64,000 bases of DNA from Ascaris suum (lineage: Eukaryota > Nematoda > Chromadorea > Rhabditida > Ascarididae): positions 10,220,345-10,284,344 of the forward strand of contig CM024188.1 in NCBI GenBank assembly GCA_013433145.1, given 5' to 3'. Positions 14,101 to 27,748 of the stretch are shown in pieces; within the stretch, counting starts at the first letter, position 1, and each line of letters opens with the position of its first letter. The notes beneath the pieces were generated by a model. That model ran no database searches, was not told the DNA's origin, and saw nothing but the letters and a program-made list of their open reading frames with translations. Made by a program: the position numbers and the translations under genes.

Positions 14101-17100
14101 CGAATGGCGTGCACAGATATTCGACAACAATTTGGAAAATACTTTAGAAAATCATCACTCTCAACTATCCTTCGAAGAGGGATGCCTTACTTTTTTGCAC
14201 GTTAGCCTCTAAGGAGCCGTCTTTATTTAAAAGTCCTCTATATGCTTGTGTTTTGACCAGCATCACTTTTCTCCTGCATATGTGCAAGTGTGTCATGTTG
14301 AAGACTGTCCTCTTCCGCCATATGTACAGGGACGTTTTACTCAGTTATCGATGAAAAGAGGAAAGAATTTTTTTAAAGGCAAATCGGTTCTCAATCAGTA
14401 CTCTTTAAATCGAAAAAAAAAAACAAATTACACACCCAAAATAAGTCCGGCTATGCATTCAGGCACCAAAGCCACGCAGACCACTGGACTTCCCTAAAAC
14501 CCCAATGCAAGGAAGTGGCCCCTTCATAGTTACCAAATGTCTTGGCGACAAAACGCCCCGGTACCTGAATGTCATGAACCGAGATCGCTGTCGCGACATT
14601 TATGTTGCCGCGATTTAATTCGCTCTACAGTGCCTTGTATGGACGCGATTAACGACTAATCGTCTGTGATATTGTTGGGATCTCCCTCAGCGGATGATAA
14701 CGCAGGTAAGTCTACATTCCCCCTACAATAAAGGTCATTCCCTCATGATAGCAGAAAAAAAAGCCCTCAAATATAATATAAAATTTTTAAAAAATTTTCA
14801 GTGAACACGCTTCAAAATTTCAAGCGAAGAAGGTATTTCCCTTCCCTTTCCCCCTCTCTCCTCAGTATAATTTTACCCTCAACAAGCCCACCACTTCGAT
14901 TATAAAAATCAGAAGCTGTTGCGAGTTACCTGAACTTTTAGGGCAAAAAATATGTACAGCTCAATAAAATCCCTCTAAAAACCATCAGAACATTTATAAC
15001 CCCCTGAGTTCTCCTCTCAGATTACTTTAGTTTGCCTGTGAAAACTTCTCCAAGTACTCGTAGTTGGCATGACGCCATTCAACTGCACGTCTACACAGCA
15101 GAGCCCATGCTAGCTCTATCTTTTCATCTTTGAGATACCTCGAAGCAATGAGATATCGTATGCCGAGGCAGTCATTTCAAGCCTCTCACAGCAAACAAAC
15201 TCTTCCATAGAACAACCAAGGAAAGGAGAAAAAAGCTCTGGTATATGTGTCTGAACGTACCTTGACGGCTCCCTTCTGGAGACGTCCAAACTTGAGCTCA
15301 GTTGGTTCTCCAACCATTAGATACTCCGGCATTAATCCGAGGTTATTTGCCTCCTAAAAGATATTAATTCTGTTGCCATTAACACAATATCCATCCAGAC
15401 TTGCAAAAATCACAAATATGCTGACCACTTCGCGTGCAATTCATACGCAATTATTTGCACGACTATACCTGAGACCTTTGAATCGAGAAAGCACCATACG
15501 TAAAACCATTTTATGCGCATTCCACTAACAATATGAATTTTCAAAAAGTGAAATTCTAACGCCACGATTTCGTCCTCCCAATTCTCCATTTCCGGCCAAT
15601 ACATTCATCTATCGTCTCCGAGTAAAGCTCAAAAATCTCTGCATATATGAGCTGTACACATTTTTTTTCATTACTAAGCGTAGTTATGCGCTCTAACATT
15701 ACATTCCGTAGCATTAATTTTTGAAATATGACTTTCATTAGATCGAATTTATGAACAACAATACTGTTGCATTTATCTTGAACACTTCCGCATTTCATTT
15801 TTAAATGTTGCAAATGCAGATCTTACGCATTTTGACAAGAAAAAGAGAACAGCTTTGAAGGAAATTGAATAAAGGTGGTTCTTTTGTCGCGTAGTCGAAT
15901 GAGCAGAAAATTTGTGATCACAAGCGATGAAGAGTCAACCTCATCCAACGAAATCGTAATTTGATTATTATTCCAGAAAGAATATTCCTCGATTCGCTAC
16001 GATTAAGTTCAAATCCCCATTGAAGAGATTTAGGTGCCATCTAAACTTTCTTGAGAGGGCAAATGTAAGGTGAACTTCTCCATTCAAATATCTGGCAGCC
16101 TTTGTCTATATATTTCATCCTCAGACATGTTTTGAGACACAACTTTTTAAGGCCTTCAGCCACTCTATAAATTCAAAAAACTTCATCCTGCTCTGCAGAC
16201 ATTTCATCATTTGTTTTAAATTTCGATTGAAGAAGAGATTCCTAATAAATGAACTATTTCTCGAATAGTGAAACGAGCGTAAAATTGTTAAAGGAAGTCA
16301 TCAACAGAGAGTTCTTTTAGCCGATGGCTCAATGGCGAGATTTTTGAAAAACATCGATAAACGCTTGCCTTTTTTGTCCCCTCCGAAGCGGATACGAAAA
16401 AAAGCCAAAAAAGGTTGAAGAAAAATTTGAACAACCTAAGAAAAAAGTTCCAAGAAGTTTATAAAAAGGTTTAAATGGGCAAATAATGAACGTAGAAAAC
16501 AATACAAGAGACATCTTCAAAAGTGTACGAGTAACTTACCACCATACCAACGTGATCGACCTCCTCGCTGACGACAAGCAATAAACCGATGGATTTAGCG
16601 AGTTCGGGATTTTCGTCAGCGATTCGTCGAGCAGCAAACACCATCGCAGCTATCTGACCTTGAAAGAGAGAATAAAGTTTTCAATTCTTGGAGCTACACT
16701 TAGAAAATAATTATAATTCCGCGACAAATGGTTGCAAATTGTAGAAAAATAGTCCAATACTGGGCTGCCGATTAAAAGAAAATTTCATTTTGATGCAGTG
16801 GGTTTTTAGTTCCGTTTGAGATATGGAGATCAATAAATTTTCCCAAGAGTAAATCTTTTTCCGAATCATTTCAGAAAAAACTTTGAATCTAGCTTTTTTT
16901 TCAATCTCCAAACAATTTTAGATAACCTTTTGCATCGTTCGAACCTCTTCCTCTGATTACTCGTCCATCGTTAACAGGTCCGATAAATGGCGGTACCGTA
17001 TCCATGTGAGTGTTCATTAGATAGCGCGGACCTAAAACCTTGCAACTTAGTACTGCTTTACTTTTCAAAAATGCTCAACAGATCCTTTAAATGAATGAAA

Positions 17101-19487
17101 TCGTGCACCTAAAGGAAACGCAGACATTTTTTCTCCCATCTCTGCCCCCCCCCCTCCCCTCCCCTCCCCACTGATCCAAATATCAGTCTTACAACGGCTG
17201 AAGCTTCAGATATCCGACCAGAACTGGCTACAGATAGTAGGTGATCATGAAAGGTTAATAAAGCGCAACTTTGTCAAGAAGATGGATTTAGTAGTGGCCC
17301 ATGTAACAGTTATTAGCGCTAAAATGTGTTAATAAAGTGGCTCTAAAACATTCGAATTTAGCTGAATACGTTCTAATGGATTCTATGGATACCTCATCGT
17401 AAATTCCAGATCTTAAGTACCTCTCCTATCCCTCCTCCTCAAAAAAAGGCCTTTTTTCCTTCAAAAACCTCCGTAGAAGGTTTTGAGAGCTGTTGTAAGT
17501 CCAACTCGATCAACGCTCCTTTCGACGGTCTATTTCCACACATGATAGGGACAAAGCACTTCAAGGTGATTTTACGCCCTAGTCACTAACTATGGAAAAT
17601 ACCTCGACGGTCTGTGTTCTATCTGCACTGTGCAGCGAAAAAATTTTCGAACTCAGTGAAATACAAAAATTTGTAAAATTCGAACCTCCGATTTTACGCT
17701 GCCTTGGCAATTATGGAAAGTTCTTAAGTTCGAGAACACAAACACGGGTTGGTTTCTGCTTCCTTCAGCATCCGTTATTGCAGCATTATGGAGCAAGCGA
17801 AATCACTGCAGTTGTTAAATACCTTAGAAACTGTTGGCCAAATGTTGCCTTATCCTTAGGCGTAACATGCCTATCCGATAATAGTGTACTTCAAAGTATA
17901 CCATATTAGCTGGGAACAGCGGGAAGGATGGCACTAACAGAATGTTTTCAACACAACTTCCGTCAGCTCGAGAAGTTGCTGAAGTTCGAAATGGCATGTG
18001 TCAATTGGTCTCGTAGCCAAGTGACAGTCTTTTCTAACAGTGACGAGGTACTCAGAAATTTTCATTTACTAAAAGCCTATATATTATAGAAATAAGCGAC
18101 CAGCAATAATTCAGCCGACCAAACAGCATGCAGCATACCGGGCGCCTTATAGGGTATTCGGGTTATGAGCAAATTGTGTCTATTCGGATCGCTTTTTAGT
18201 GGTTGCCGAATGACGAACCATCCGACTGACTCGAAATAGCGTGTCAGTGCAATAGAAAGCGCCTCTGCAAAGTACCCTTAATCGTCATAATATTTAAACG
18301 TTTATGATAACACGAGGTCTTAGCTAAGTGGAGATAACACAGCCACCTGAATCATGTAGATGCGAGACTATGTGAGCATTATCCGCGAAACTGCAGGCAA
18401 TTAAAGCCATCAAGAGATATTCTTCAAATATAATCGAAATTTGAATTATTCAAATTTTAGTTCCGTCTCGAATGATAAGCACTCTTAATGTGCCAATGGA
18501 GCACAAGTAATGCAATCGGCTGAAATCTTCCGCTAATTTGGACAATCATTAAGTGAAAACTTTAAAGTGAATCACAATAAACTGCAAAGAAATACGTCCA
18601 CTAGTGGTCAAGCGCATCTTAGGCGACTGTGAAGTGAAAAACTTTTTAACGCCTTTAACTGTTTATAATTCAATTTGAGGCTGACATATCAACCTAAAAG
18701 TTGCTGTTAAAAATAATATATAAATTGTACTCATCTCAATTCGTAACTGCACCTCTAGTGATTTTTGAGTTAGAATTATCGAACACTCACATAAACATAC
18801 AGGCACATATGTGCATATACAAACACACATACTGCACAAACAAATCACGTCTTCATAATAAGCTTTGCAAATATAAATCTCCAAAGATACACAAAAGTAG
18901 TGCTTTTCGGTTTATGTTTACTCAAGCTGAAAGTTGCAAACAATGATACATTAGAGAAGGACCACTGACAACCAAAGATCATCCCGTTCTTGTGACATGT
19001 GCAAGGTTGAGGTGCATCTTGCAGTAAGCGTTTTGCACGCCCACCTAAAAACTTTATAGATCTTTCTTTGAATCACTTCGGAATCACCATTTGCTTTGAG
19101 CATTAGAGGTGGTGAGCCGGAAGAAGTACGACTGCCACACGAGATATTTCATGCATTGTGTCAGTTAATCAAGCACACCTGGGTACGAGTCTTTTAATGG
19201 GGAGAAATGAGGAAGGAGGGACTGAAAGAATTCCACGAGACGCCGGTCAAACCCTTCGTCAGCTTCTCCTTCTTTGTCTGCAAAATTTCACATTGCGGTG
19301 TATGAACTTCATGGTTCCTTCCATCCAGAGTCTCGCCTTTTTTTTGTCCTACATTAAAAAATTACTCTCCATCATAGAGCGCAAACCCACCTTCATTCTT
19401 CGATGTTGAGTCGATGTTCATTATCTGAGTTAAAAATTCCTCGACCTTCGTTTCGTTTGGATCCAGTTTCATCGACTCATCCATCAT
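11123..19487 (-). CDS. M20-family metallohydrolase (ArgE/DapE-type deacetylase/peptidase), 8 exons
   Basis: Zinc-dependent amidohydrolase of the M20 family, related to acetylornithine deacetylase and succinyl-diaminopimelate desuccinylase; members remove an acyl group from an amino acid or cleave a dipeptide. Exons in transcript order: 19487-19391, 18264-18139, 17031-16927, 16658-16540, 15353-15261, 12252-12123, 11825-11631, 11340-11123; all phases agree, giving 360 residues, a usual length. The expected metal and catalytic residues are present: His83 and Asp85 (NTHMDTVPPF), Asp107 (GRGSNDAKG), Glu141-Glu142 (SEEVDHVG), Glu165 (VGEPTE) and His329 (TTAHSADEH). The dimerisation domain spans about 181-288, with HSGYPHLGESA and NIGFISGGQALNALAE. 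There is no signal peptide or membrane segment, so it is probably cytosolic. The start is the first of two adjacent ATGs, just after two acceptor-like AGs (19501-19500, 19495-19494). The exact substrate cannot be told from sequence. The TAA at 11123 could in theory overlap a donor, but the domain is complete there. Confidence 0.92.
13061..13089. repeat. 10-bp perfect inverted repeat in an M20 gene intron
   Basis: TATATACTAT (13061-13070) is followed after 9 bases by its exact reverse complement ATAGTATATA (13080-13089). It lies in the long intron between exons 5 and 6 of the M20 gene. It is small and AT-rich and could arise by chance. Confidence 0.6.
17145..17169. repeat. C-rich homopolymer run
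   Basis: A run of cytosines interrupted by single T residues, in the intron between exons 2 and 3 of the M20 gene. Read on the - strand it is a G-run. It is a simple-sequence tract. Confidence 0.9.
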
Positions 19488-22400
19488 GCTTAGCTGCAAC
19501 TGTACAAATTTTACTTCTTCATAGATCCTTCAGTCATCATTATCGAGACACACTACTTGGTAATAATGGTATAAGCTTGACGAGGAAACACTACAAAAGT
19601 TGACGTATTCGTTAAGCTTGTTGTGTTAAATGACACCAAATGATAGAATTGTTCCAAGAATGGGCTGAAATCGTGAGAAAGAAAAGTTGTGGGCCAAAAC
19701 AAAAAACATCGGTGAGAATATGAAGCCCTCGAAAGAAAATCTGTTGATTTATACTTGAATTGGTTACTATTTTAATTGTTTGTCAACGAACATAAGACCA
19801 ACCACTTCAGGTGACGGCATTTCAACTGCATTTGAATGCAGCTGACGCAATGTAGACAATTTTGATTCTTATAGCTATGCGGAAATACGATATTTTCATA
19901 GAAGAGAGTACACAAGGTAAGCGCAAGCAGCAAAAAATCGAAAAATAGTAGGATGGCAAACCATACAAATTCCGTGTCAAGCGCCCTGCAGTCTTTCAGG
20001 AAGGGCGTTGTTGTGACGTACATACCTAAAAGCTATGCTTGATTCGCTTGACATGCGTTACTTTCTATACTAGCACTCCTCTTGGAAGCCGTCAACGTCA
20101 GCAGTGTAACAATGAATTAAATGAATACTCCACACAGGCGCTGTTGTATAATACATGCAAATTCCATCTCCAACATGACAACTGCCTGCCAAATTTCGCA
20201 TGCGAATTACAAAGGAAGTAAGAAGCGTAACTGTGATTTACGTGCTCGGTAATGTGATAACAAGTAATTGGTACGACAAGCATAACGACAACAGCATCCT
20301 TCGAAATCAAGTACAAAGCATGCCAGACAAAACGGCACAATGTGTACTGCTGCAATTCGCTCATACATGTAGGCATGCACAACTTTCGCACTCCAATTTG
20401 CAAATTTGCATGAGAAATTATTTTACTTTCGTATGCGAGCTTGCTTTGAAGTCAACAGAATTCACAGGCCACAAGCTTTTAAGAATTTCTGAATTTTAAT
20501 GACCATAAAGCTCGGCTTTATCAAAGATTTGCAAATTTGCAAATACAGCCTTCCGGTAACCCATAAATTCTGATTTGTGATATGTCGAGTGCGTAAGTAC
20601 CGGCACATCACACCAACGACATATATCACCGATATTTCACGACCATCGACTGCCCCCAAGTGTGAATGTAGGAGGCGCAAATAAGGCGTGCAAATAACGG
20701 CATAACAAAGACACTGTCACTGTTAAAAACGTCATGATGAACTTACTCAAAAAGTCGTTTTGCATCACAAATCACACATCAGCGATGTTCATTAGCGACA
20801 ACCTATTGTTGCCAGCCGTCTCCACTAAACAACACATTACTAAATCAAAGATCAAAGAATTGAGCGGGTTCATGGCAAAGTCGAGGAGATCAGCTGAAAA
20901 ACGAGAAAGAATAGTGCTGATGCTAGCCAACAGCTCTTAAACAAAGAAACGTGACGTCAAATACCTATCATTATATTCACTGGCGTTTCGAAATGGTCAT
21001 TTACTACCAGCACTTACCTAACACTCCTGAAGAAAATCTTTAACCTCTAAACAACTCCATCCAGATCTCTTCTCTTCAGGCATAAAGATGACATGAAAGT
21101 GAAGTGGAATATAGGCATAACTGATGAACCACTTCAGGTATACGAAGTTGGCCCGTTAATAATCAAAGGCTGCAATGATGTTAATAAACACTGCTTAGGA
21201 TTTATTCTCATTTAAGGTCATCATACCCATTAAAACGCTTGATTCCATATTTGCAGAGTAATTCATGCTCAGGGTTACTTCACAGACTTATACGAACATC
21301 ACACGCATACACGAATAATACTTCTTTTAAAGTGTAACTGGAGTGTTCACACCTCCAAGCGACACCGACCAATTTTATGTTACATATGGAAGTACGCCTA
21401 ATCTCATTTATCGCACGAGTCATCTTATATAAAACACACATTTCGTTGTTTGCATAAGGCGAGAGGTGGAGAACACAAGAATATACGCCGACTAAGGAAC
21501 CAGTGATGCCAAAAACGGAAATAGAAAGGTGTGGTGAAAATGCCCTAGGCTAGACGAGATTCAACTCAGCATATTTTCTGAGCGCCTATAAATTAGGTCG
21601 CGAATCCGAAAGTAGCGAACATATTCTTTAACCATTCAAACATTTCAGCATATGCCATATTTTTCTATTCTGTTAAGTTCGGCTCCATCCGAGTAATCGG
21701 AGTGATATAGTGGGATGCATAAATGATGAGCCAATGAGATCAACAACAAGTGACGCTCATTGTGTTTGTTTATACTCTGCATCAAAGCGATGCTTATTTT
21801 ACAACAAAGAAAAGCCTAAGTTCACTCTGCCAACTCTCCGTTCATCGAAACACCATCATAGCATCAATCTAGGAGGCATGGAAACAAAACAGTTGAAAGC
21901 AACAGAAAGTTGGAAGGGCATAAAATTAGAGCCTAACGGAAAAACCATTGAAATGACTGTTTTCGAATATGCAGCAGTGTGCAACGATGTACTATTTTAA
22001 ATGCAGTAGGAAATAATAAAGCCTTAACAACCAGCTTAGTCGCACATTATTACGGATCGAAACAATACAACAATCACAAAGCATCAACAGCGAGAGTGTT
22101 AAAGCGTTGAGCGTGAGAATGAAAATGAATGCATACACAAATCAGAGACGAATTGAGAATAGAGACAAAATGTGCGGAGGCATTTAAGCCGTTTGCTCGC
22201 TAGTTCACAAACCGGTGATAGGAACTCGACATGATTGGTGCCCATCAATAGCATCACATCCGCTAGTCGAGTAATTTATTATCAAACTTTACAGCGTGCA
22301 CTAGGTTAAAGAATCTTTTTTTGAATCTTTAAAACGCCACCTAAATAACAACTGTCAAATTGTGCGCTGCTGCTGGCATTCACGCAATAAATAACGTCAA

Positions 22401-22513
22401 CGAAATGATGTATGAACGGCGAATGAACGAAGCGAAATCATCAACGTTGCATTGAAATTACCTACTTATTTAACTATTCATGGAAATAGATACGTTCGCT
22501 TATTCTAACCTCT

Positions 22514-22563
22514 ATAGTCCTCACAGATGAGTTATCGCATTATTACTTACCTGTGAGGACTAT
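22514..22563. repeat. Perfect 13-bp inverted repeat (hairpin)
   Basis: ATAGTCCTCACAG (22514-22526) is repeated exactly in inverted orientation as CTGTGAGGACTAT (22551-22563), separated by 24 bases. It is the longest perfect hairpin I noticed in the window. It lies in the gene-poor interval, away from any coding exon. It may be the remnant of a miniature inverted-repeat element or a cruciform-forming site. Confidence 0.8.
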
Positions 22564-23772
22564 GCACTACTTAGAACGCCTAATAAATACAATGGAAATG
22601 GATAAACAGAGACATCACACCAAATATTAGATACGAATTTTTTGTAGCGATAGAAATGCCTAATTTCAGTTACTGCGAATGACGATTGTGCGTTAACAAA
22701 TGCTGTTTGTCTATTTAGTTAAAAAATGCTACATTTAACAAAAGAGATCAAGCCTATTTCTTTGCATCACTTGATATTTGAGATGGATCCAACAATTTGA
22801 TAGATGAGTACCAACCCAACCAACACAAACAATATACAACCTCAGCTTAAGCTGCCTTAATGCACTATGCGCTTGTTTGATCACGTGAAAATACTGTGGA
22901 AGATTGCGGATGCAATGCGCAGAAATCATCAGCTCAGCACATAATAAACAACACAACACTGCATGCTTATCTGAAGCAATTTTATAAGCATAAATTCATG
23001 TCGCAAATGGGTAAATTACTTGTTTTTAAAAACATACTAGTGATGAATAATGTTCTTTGTGCATCAAAGAGTATAATCTGTTAAAGGGTTCTGCATCTAA
23101 TATGAGAAAGATGAAGCGAACAGACAAAACATCACACCATCCGCATTCAAAAACGTTTCGCCGGTAAAATATTCTTCACACTATAATGTTCATCAAACCC
23201 CAACTTGCAAGTTAAACATAGCTACGCAATATTCGGCCTTTAAACAAACACATTCGAGTGACTGATCAAGAATTGATACAGTATGCGTCCACAGTGATCA
23301 CTTTATATTTCGGGCGAACTTTCTTATGGGCTGAACAGTGATGTTCGATGCAGGTATTTAGAGGATGACTTACAATATGACAAACGTTGTTGTAGAATGC
23401 GGAAAAGTGAGTGCAGCCTCATCAACATGTTACGTTTATATATCACTAACAACAAGTGACCCATTATGAAAACACCTGTCTCCATGCAAACCGGATACTT
23501 CGCCGAACGTCTGCGTTATAATCGCATCTAATTTTTGAATCCTTTTACCAGAGAAAACCACACGGTAAGCACAGTGGACTGTCGTTTTGAGTGGTTATGC
23601 AATCCTTAGTTTATGCAATCTTAAGTAATGCTCTCATAGGTGATAGCGTCCTACGCAGGTTATATCTCAAAATACACAACATACCATATAATACAATGCT
23701 GTGCAAACCTCAAATGCGAACCTCCAGACCCACAATCAGTAAAAACTATAAACTGAGCATCAATCTTTTTTT

Positions 23773-23815
23773 GGGGGGAGGAAGGGGGGGGGGGGAGAAA
23801 GGGAGGAAGTGAGAA
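23773..23815. repeat. G-rich purine tract
   Basis: A run of G with scattered A, including twelve G in a row. Several G-runs lie close together, so a G-quadruplex on the + strand is possible. No gene is near it. Confidence 0.9.
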
Positions 23816-26566
23816 ACATTGCTTCGATGATCCCAAAAAAGGATGCATTTTCAAGCTCTAGCATACTTCGAGTCATGCAAAAAGTTGCCTACACAGCTTA
23901 AATCTGCATCACGAAGTCATGCAACAGATGATAAATTAAAACAACTGTTAAGGTAGCATACTTTATTGATCGACATATGTAGGAACGACGTGGCCGAAGT
24001 GGAGAGCCATGAGTGAAGAACTGAAGAGGAACGCACCAAACGCGAAAAGAACGCACCTTTCCTCAGCAACGAATTCATCCAATCTGAACGATTCCTTCTC
24101 TCAAAACGATCAGAATGAATGTTCCCTCATTTAAGCAGACTTCAACAACTGCAGAACAACTGTTCGAGCAAAATACTTCTCAAGGTCACCAATCGCCAAA
24201 TTCGCTTTGAGAACACATGTTGCTTCGCCAGCTTGCAACACTATAAAGTCAGAGAAGTTGATTCTCATGAAGGAAAGACTCCGATTTCCTAATTAGCTCT
24301 CGATTCACAGAACCTCGAACTTTGTTGTTGTCACTTTATTTGACTGGCACAACTCTGTGGCGAAAATTTAATAAAAGCGCTATTTAAAAAAAAGAAAAAA
24401 AGAAACTGCAGATGTCGCATATTCGACGTTGAAATATCTCGCTCCAATGGGTAACCAATTACAAGTTGACGACTTCTTCCCATATTGCAACACCACACTA
24501 AAAATTTTTTTGGATAGGTGGAATTTGCCACAGATTACCTTCTTCGAAAACCGTTTCGAAAATGTTACTGGGTTTACGAACCATACTGTGTCTGGGATAA
24601 ACAAAGTTTCCTCTCTGTGCCGATAGCGACAGCTTCCGGATTTGATCCACAACCATATGGAAATGTGTCAGATCGGGCCCGTGGATAAATGGAAGGCAGC
24701 TGCTAAGTCAGGACCGCGCTTAATTCAAACCAGCAAAATAAAGAGTGGCCTAAAGGCCTTCTGGTTGTTTTTTAAACGGAGCGTCACAAAAACTACACAA
24801 ATAAGAAGTAAAATAATGAAAACATACCGCAATATTTTGGACCTTCGATTGTTTTTGAGAAGCGATATATTGAACGGTGCGGCACGCATCTACAATGATG
24901 CACAGATCGGTGTCTTTCGTCATCGAAAATTTCGTATGTATATTAATATACTATAGCAAGCAGTGCTATTGTAAAAATTGAGTCTGTTTTCAGGTATGAA
25001 CTAAGAGAATTTTAAAAAGAACACATCAAATCAAAGCATTCTATATGCCTTTTAAGTATCAAAGAAATAATAGCTATGCGTATGATCACTATTAGGGAAA
25101 AAACATAAACTGTGCTTTAAAAAAGTTAGCTTTTGGCAAGAAAAATAAGGCTGACCTTGCAACATTCAATTTAATGTCGCCATTGTATGTATCTTCGAAA
25201 TTGAAGACCGCCGAACAAGTTCGTCTTTCAAGCACAAAATCAAGCAGTGTGGAAAACGACACCGAGTCTACGCATTCCACAAGTTGTGCAGGCGCGGAAC
25301 GACGGTTGCATACTTTTTCATTTCAAAGTGCATTCCCAAATACCGGAAAGAAATAATAAATGAACGCTATAATCGAACTGAAAAACATAAGAAAAAAAAA
25401 ATGCTCATTCGAACGGAACTTATAGATTTCTCCGCGAATTAAGAAAAATCTTCCAATTGTCGTGGTGCTCACATTCACAGCGATACAATCAGCATAATAT
25501 TATATGTCTATGAAATAAATCAGGTATGCATTCACTTCGCTTCTCTCCACGCTTTCTAGCTTATAATTTCCGGAAGTCTCACTTGAGTACCGCCCTAATA
25601 AAGTCGACGAAGAGTACCAACCATATATATATGACACAACGTTTGCTGTCCGAACAATTGAACAGTGAACTATTTAGTACAATTTAGTAAAATTATTCAT
25701 GAAACACAATTTGCGCTAATCGCTTAAAAATTTCAAACACCAATTTGTGGCAAATCTCATAAACATAAATAAACCGTCTAGCGAATTCACTAAATTATTT
25801 TCACTGTTGCCACATGCTAGCACTTTCGTAAACCCTAAGAATCTTCGTGGGACCAAAAGTTTTGAATAATAGCCTCGCGGTAAAAAAAGAAGCGCGACAA
25901 CAAACAGCATTCCAATCGATAGGGCAACAGTCGAACGTATTACTCTTTCGTTTAAACAGCGCACCTTATCGACGGACATACCTGGCCGGAGCATATGCAT
26001 GCGCACTCGTGACATACGCCTAAGGTAGGTGGGAGTATGTGTTCGGCTACTAGTAGTTAGTTATCAGAGAGGAAGAAAGATCGAAGTGTCAAGGGCAGAG
26101 AGCAAAAAAGGATGGAAAAAAAGATGAGACAAAGATAGGGAAACAATGAGAGAGATCGAAAGGAGCATGTGTGGGAAAAGAGACGCACTTCTGCGACAGA
26201 AGTATGATCACAGAAAGAAAACTGTTTCAAAGGAAGGATTAAAACATTTTTGAGGACAAACTGTTTTGCTAAGGGAATACGAGTTTCTATATGCAACGCT
26301 CTTTTGTCAACTGAGAAGACACACTCAGTCAGAGATAAATGTCTGCGCCTAACGCATCATTGAGTAGAACTCGATAGACGAGAGTGCTGTACTTTCGAAG
26401 CGGAAAAGCGCCGTTTGATGACCGCTACTATCATTGAGAAGGACCGTTTGGAAATATGTTTGTGTGAAGTACCGTTATTAAAGACTGGATTAATAACTCT
26501 GACTGCTTACTCCAATAACATTAAGTTTAGTTACTATTAAAGTAGACTGGGAATAAGAAATTAGAA

Positions 26567-26582
26567 GGGGAGGGGGGGGGGG
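26567..26582. repeat. G-run
   Basis: Four G, one A, then eleven G in a row. A simple homopolymer tract in the gene-poor interval. Confidence 0.9.
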
Positions 26583-27731
26583 TGTCAAGGTGGAACTACA
26601 AGGTAGTGATGAGACGATGGAGGCAAGAATTGTTCCAACCCTAAAAGTTCATTCTGTACTTGGTTTTGGGTAGGCCTCTCGGTATGTGAAGAAAATGAGA
26701 TCTATGTATTATGTGAATTCAAAACTGTGTATGCGACAAAAATCTCTCACCTCAATTTGAAATAAACGCATGCGAAACAATAGATATCAGAAGCAAATAG
26801 TGTTTCTTTCATAGAGGTTTTTTTTTTGTTTACTAACTCGAGAGTCTTGACCTTTCCGATCCTTCTGACTTCGTTATCCTAACATTTCCTTTCAACGACT
26901 TCTAACTTCCGGTGATCTTCTTTTCACTAATGTGTAATTCTCTTCACTATAAGTGGACGTTATTGCGTGCCAGTGGAATGAGGAAAACGACACAACGGCT
27001 GATACAACAAAACGTTTAATAAGGGCTAAAAAGCCACTGAGATAGCAAAACACTACTACACTAAACATGGGAAACATTATCTAACAGAGAAGGACATCGA
27101 GGGATAGAGGACCCATGATGGGTACTTCAAGTGGGGATGAACTCACTCAGCTAAATGAAAACAAATCCGCCTCGTTTGCTTCACAAACGTTTGCGTCACA
27201 TGCAAAGCATAAGCCAAAATGAAAGAAGCCATAAGAACGAGAGCGAAAAAGGGCTGTAAAGCCGATTATACGAGGCAGCGCCCGTTGACGAGCATTTCAC
27301 TTCAGTTGACTGCGTGGATCGGAAGTTAACTGTAACTACTTCTCCCCCTCCTCTTCCCCTTCAGTTAGCATTTATTTAATACGGAAATAGAGCGAATAAG
27401 AACAAAGGACGAGCATATGCACGCTCTCAAGAACGAAAACACTGCCGGGGAATTTGAGCGTGTTTATACTTGCTCTTCCAAGTTTTGCACTGACATCCGT
27501 CAGTGGAAAGTTATGAACGGTGGGAAGTCTAGTCTATCACAAAAGATGGAAATTTTGACAGCTATTATTTACTCATGTGTCGTGCTTTTCGATTGTGTGT
27601 GTTTCTTGGTGTCTTTGAAAACGTCAGATGAATTTGCGCCCGTTACATCGCTCGAAGCTTTAAAAAATACAGCTTCGGGGGCAAAGGGGGGAGTACCAAC
27701 GATGCTAAGCATGCTTTTATGTTAACTTTGA

Positions 27732-27748
27732 GGGGGGGGGGGGAGGGG
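27732..27748. repeat. G-run
   Basis: Twelve G, one A, then four G. It is similar in form to the tracts near 23.8 and 26.6 kb. Confidence 0.9.

Noticed and set aside
17592..17909. 105-codon + strand frame
   Set aside because: It lies inside an M20 gene intron on the opposite strand and resembles no known protein.
24330..24956. Overlapping frames on both strands that might be a transposon fragment
   Set aside because: No transposase or reverse-transcriptase motif, no terminal repeats seen.
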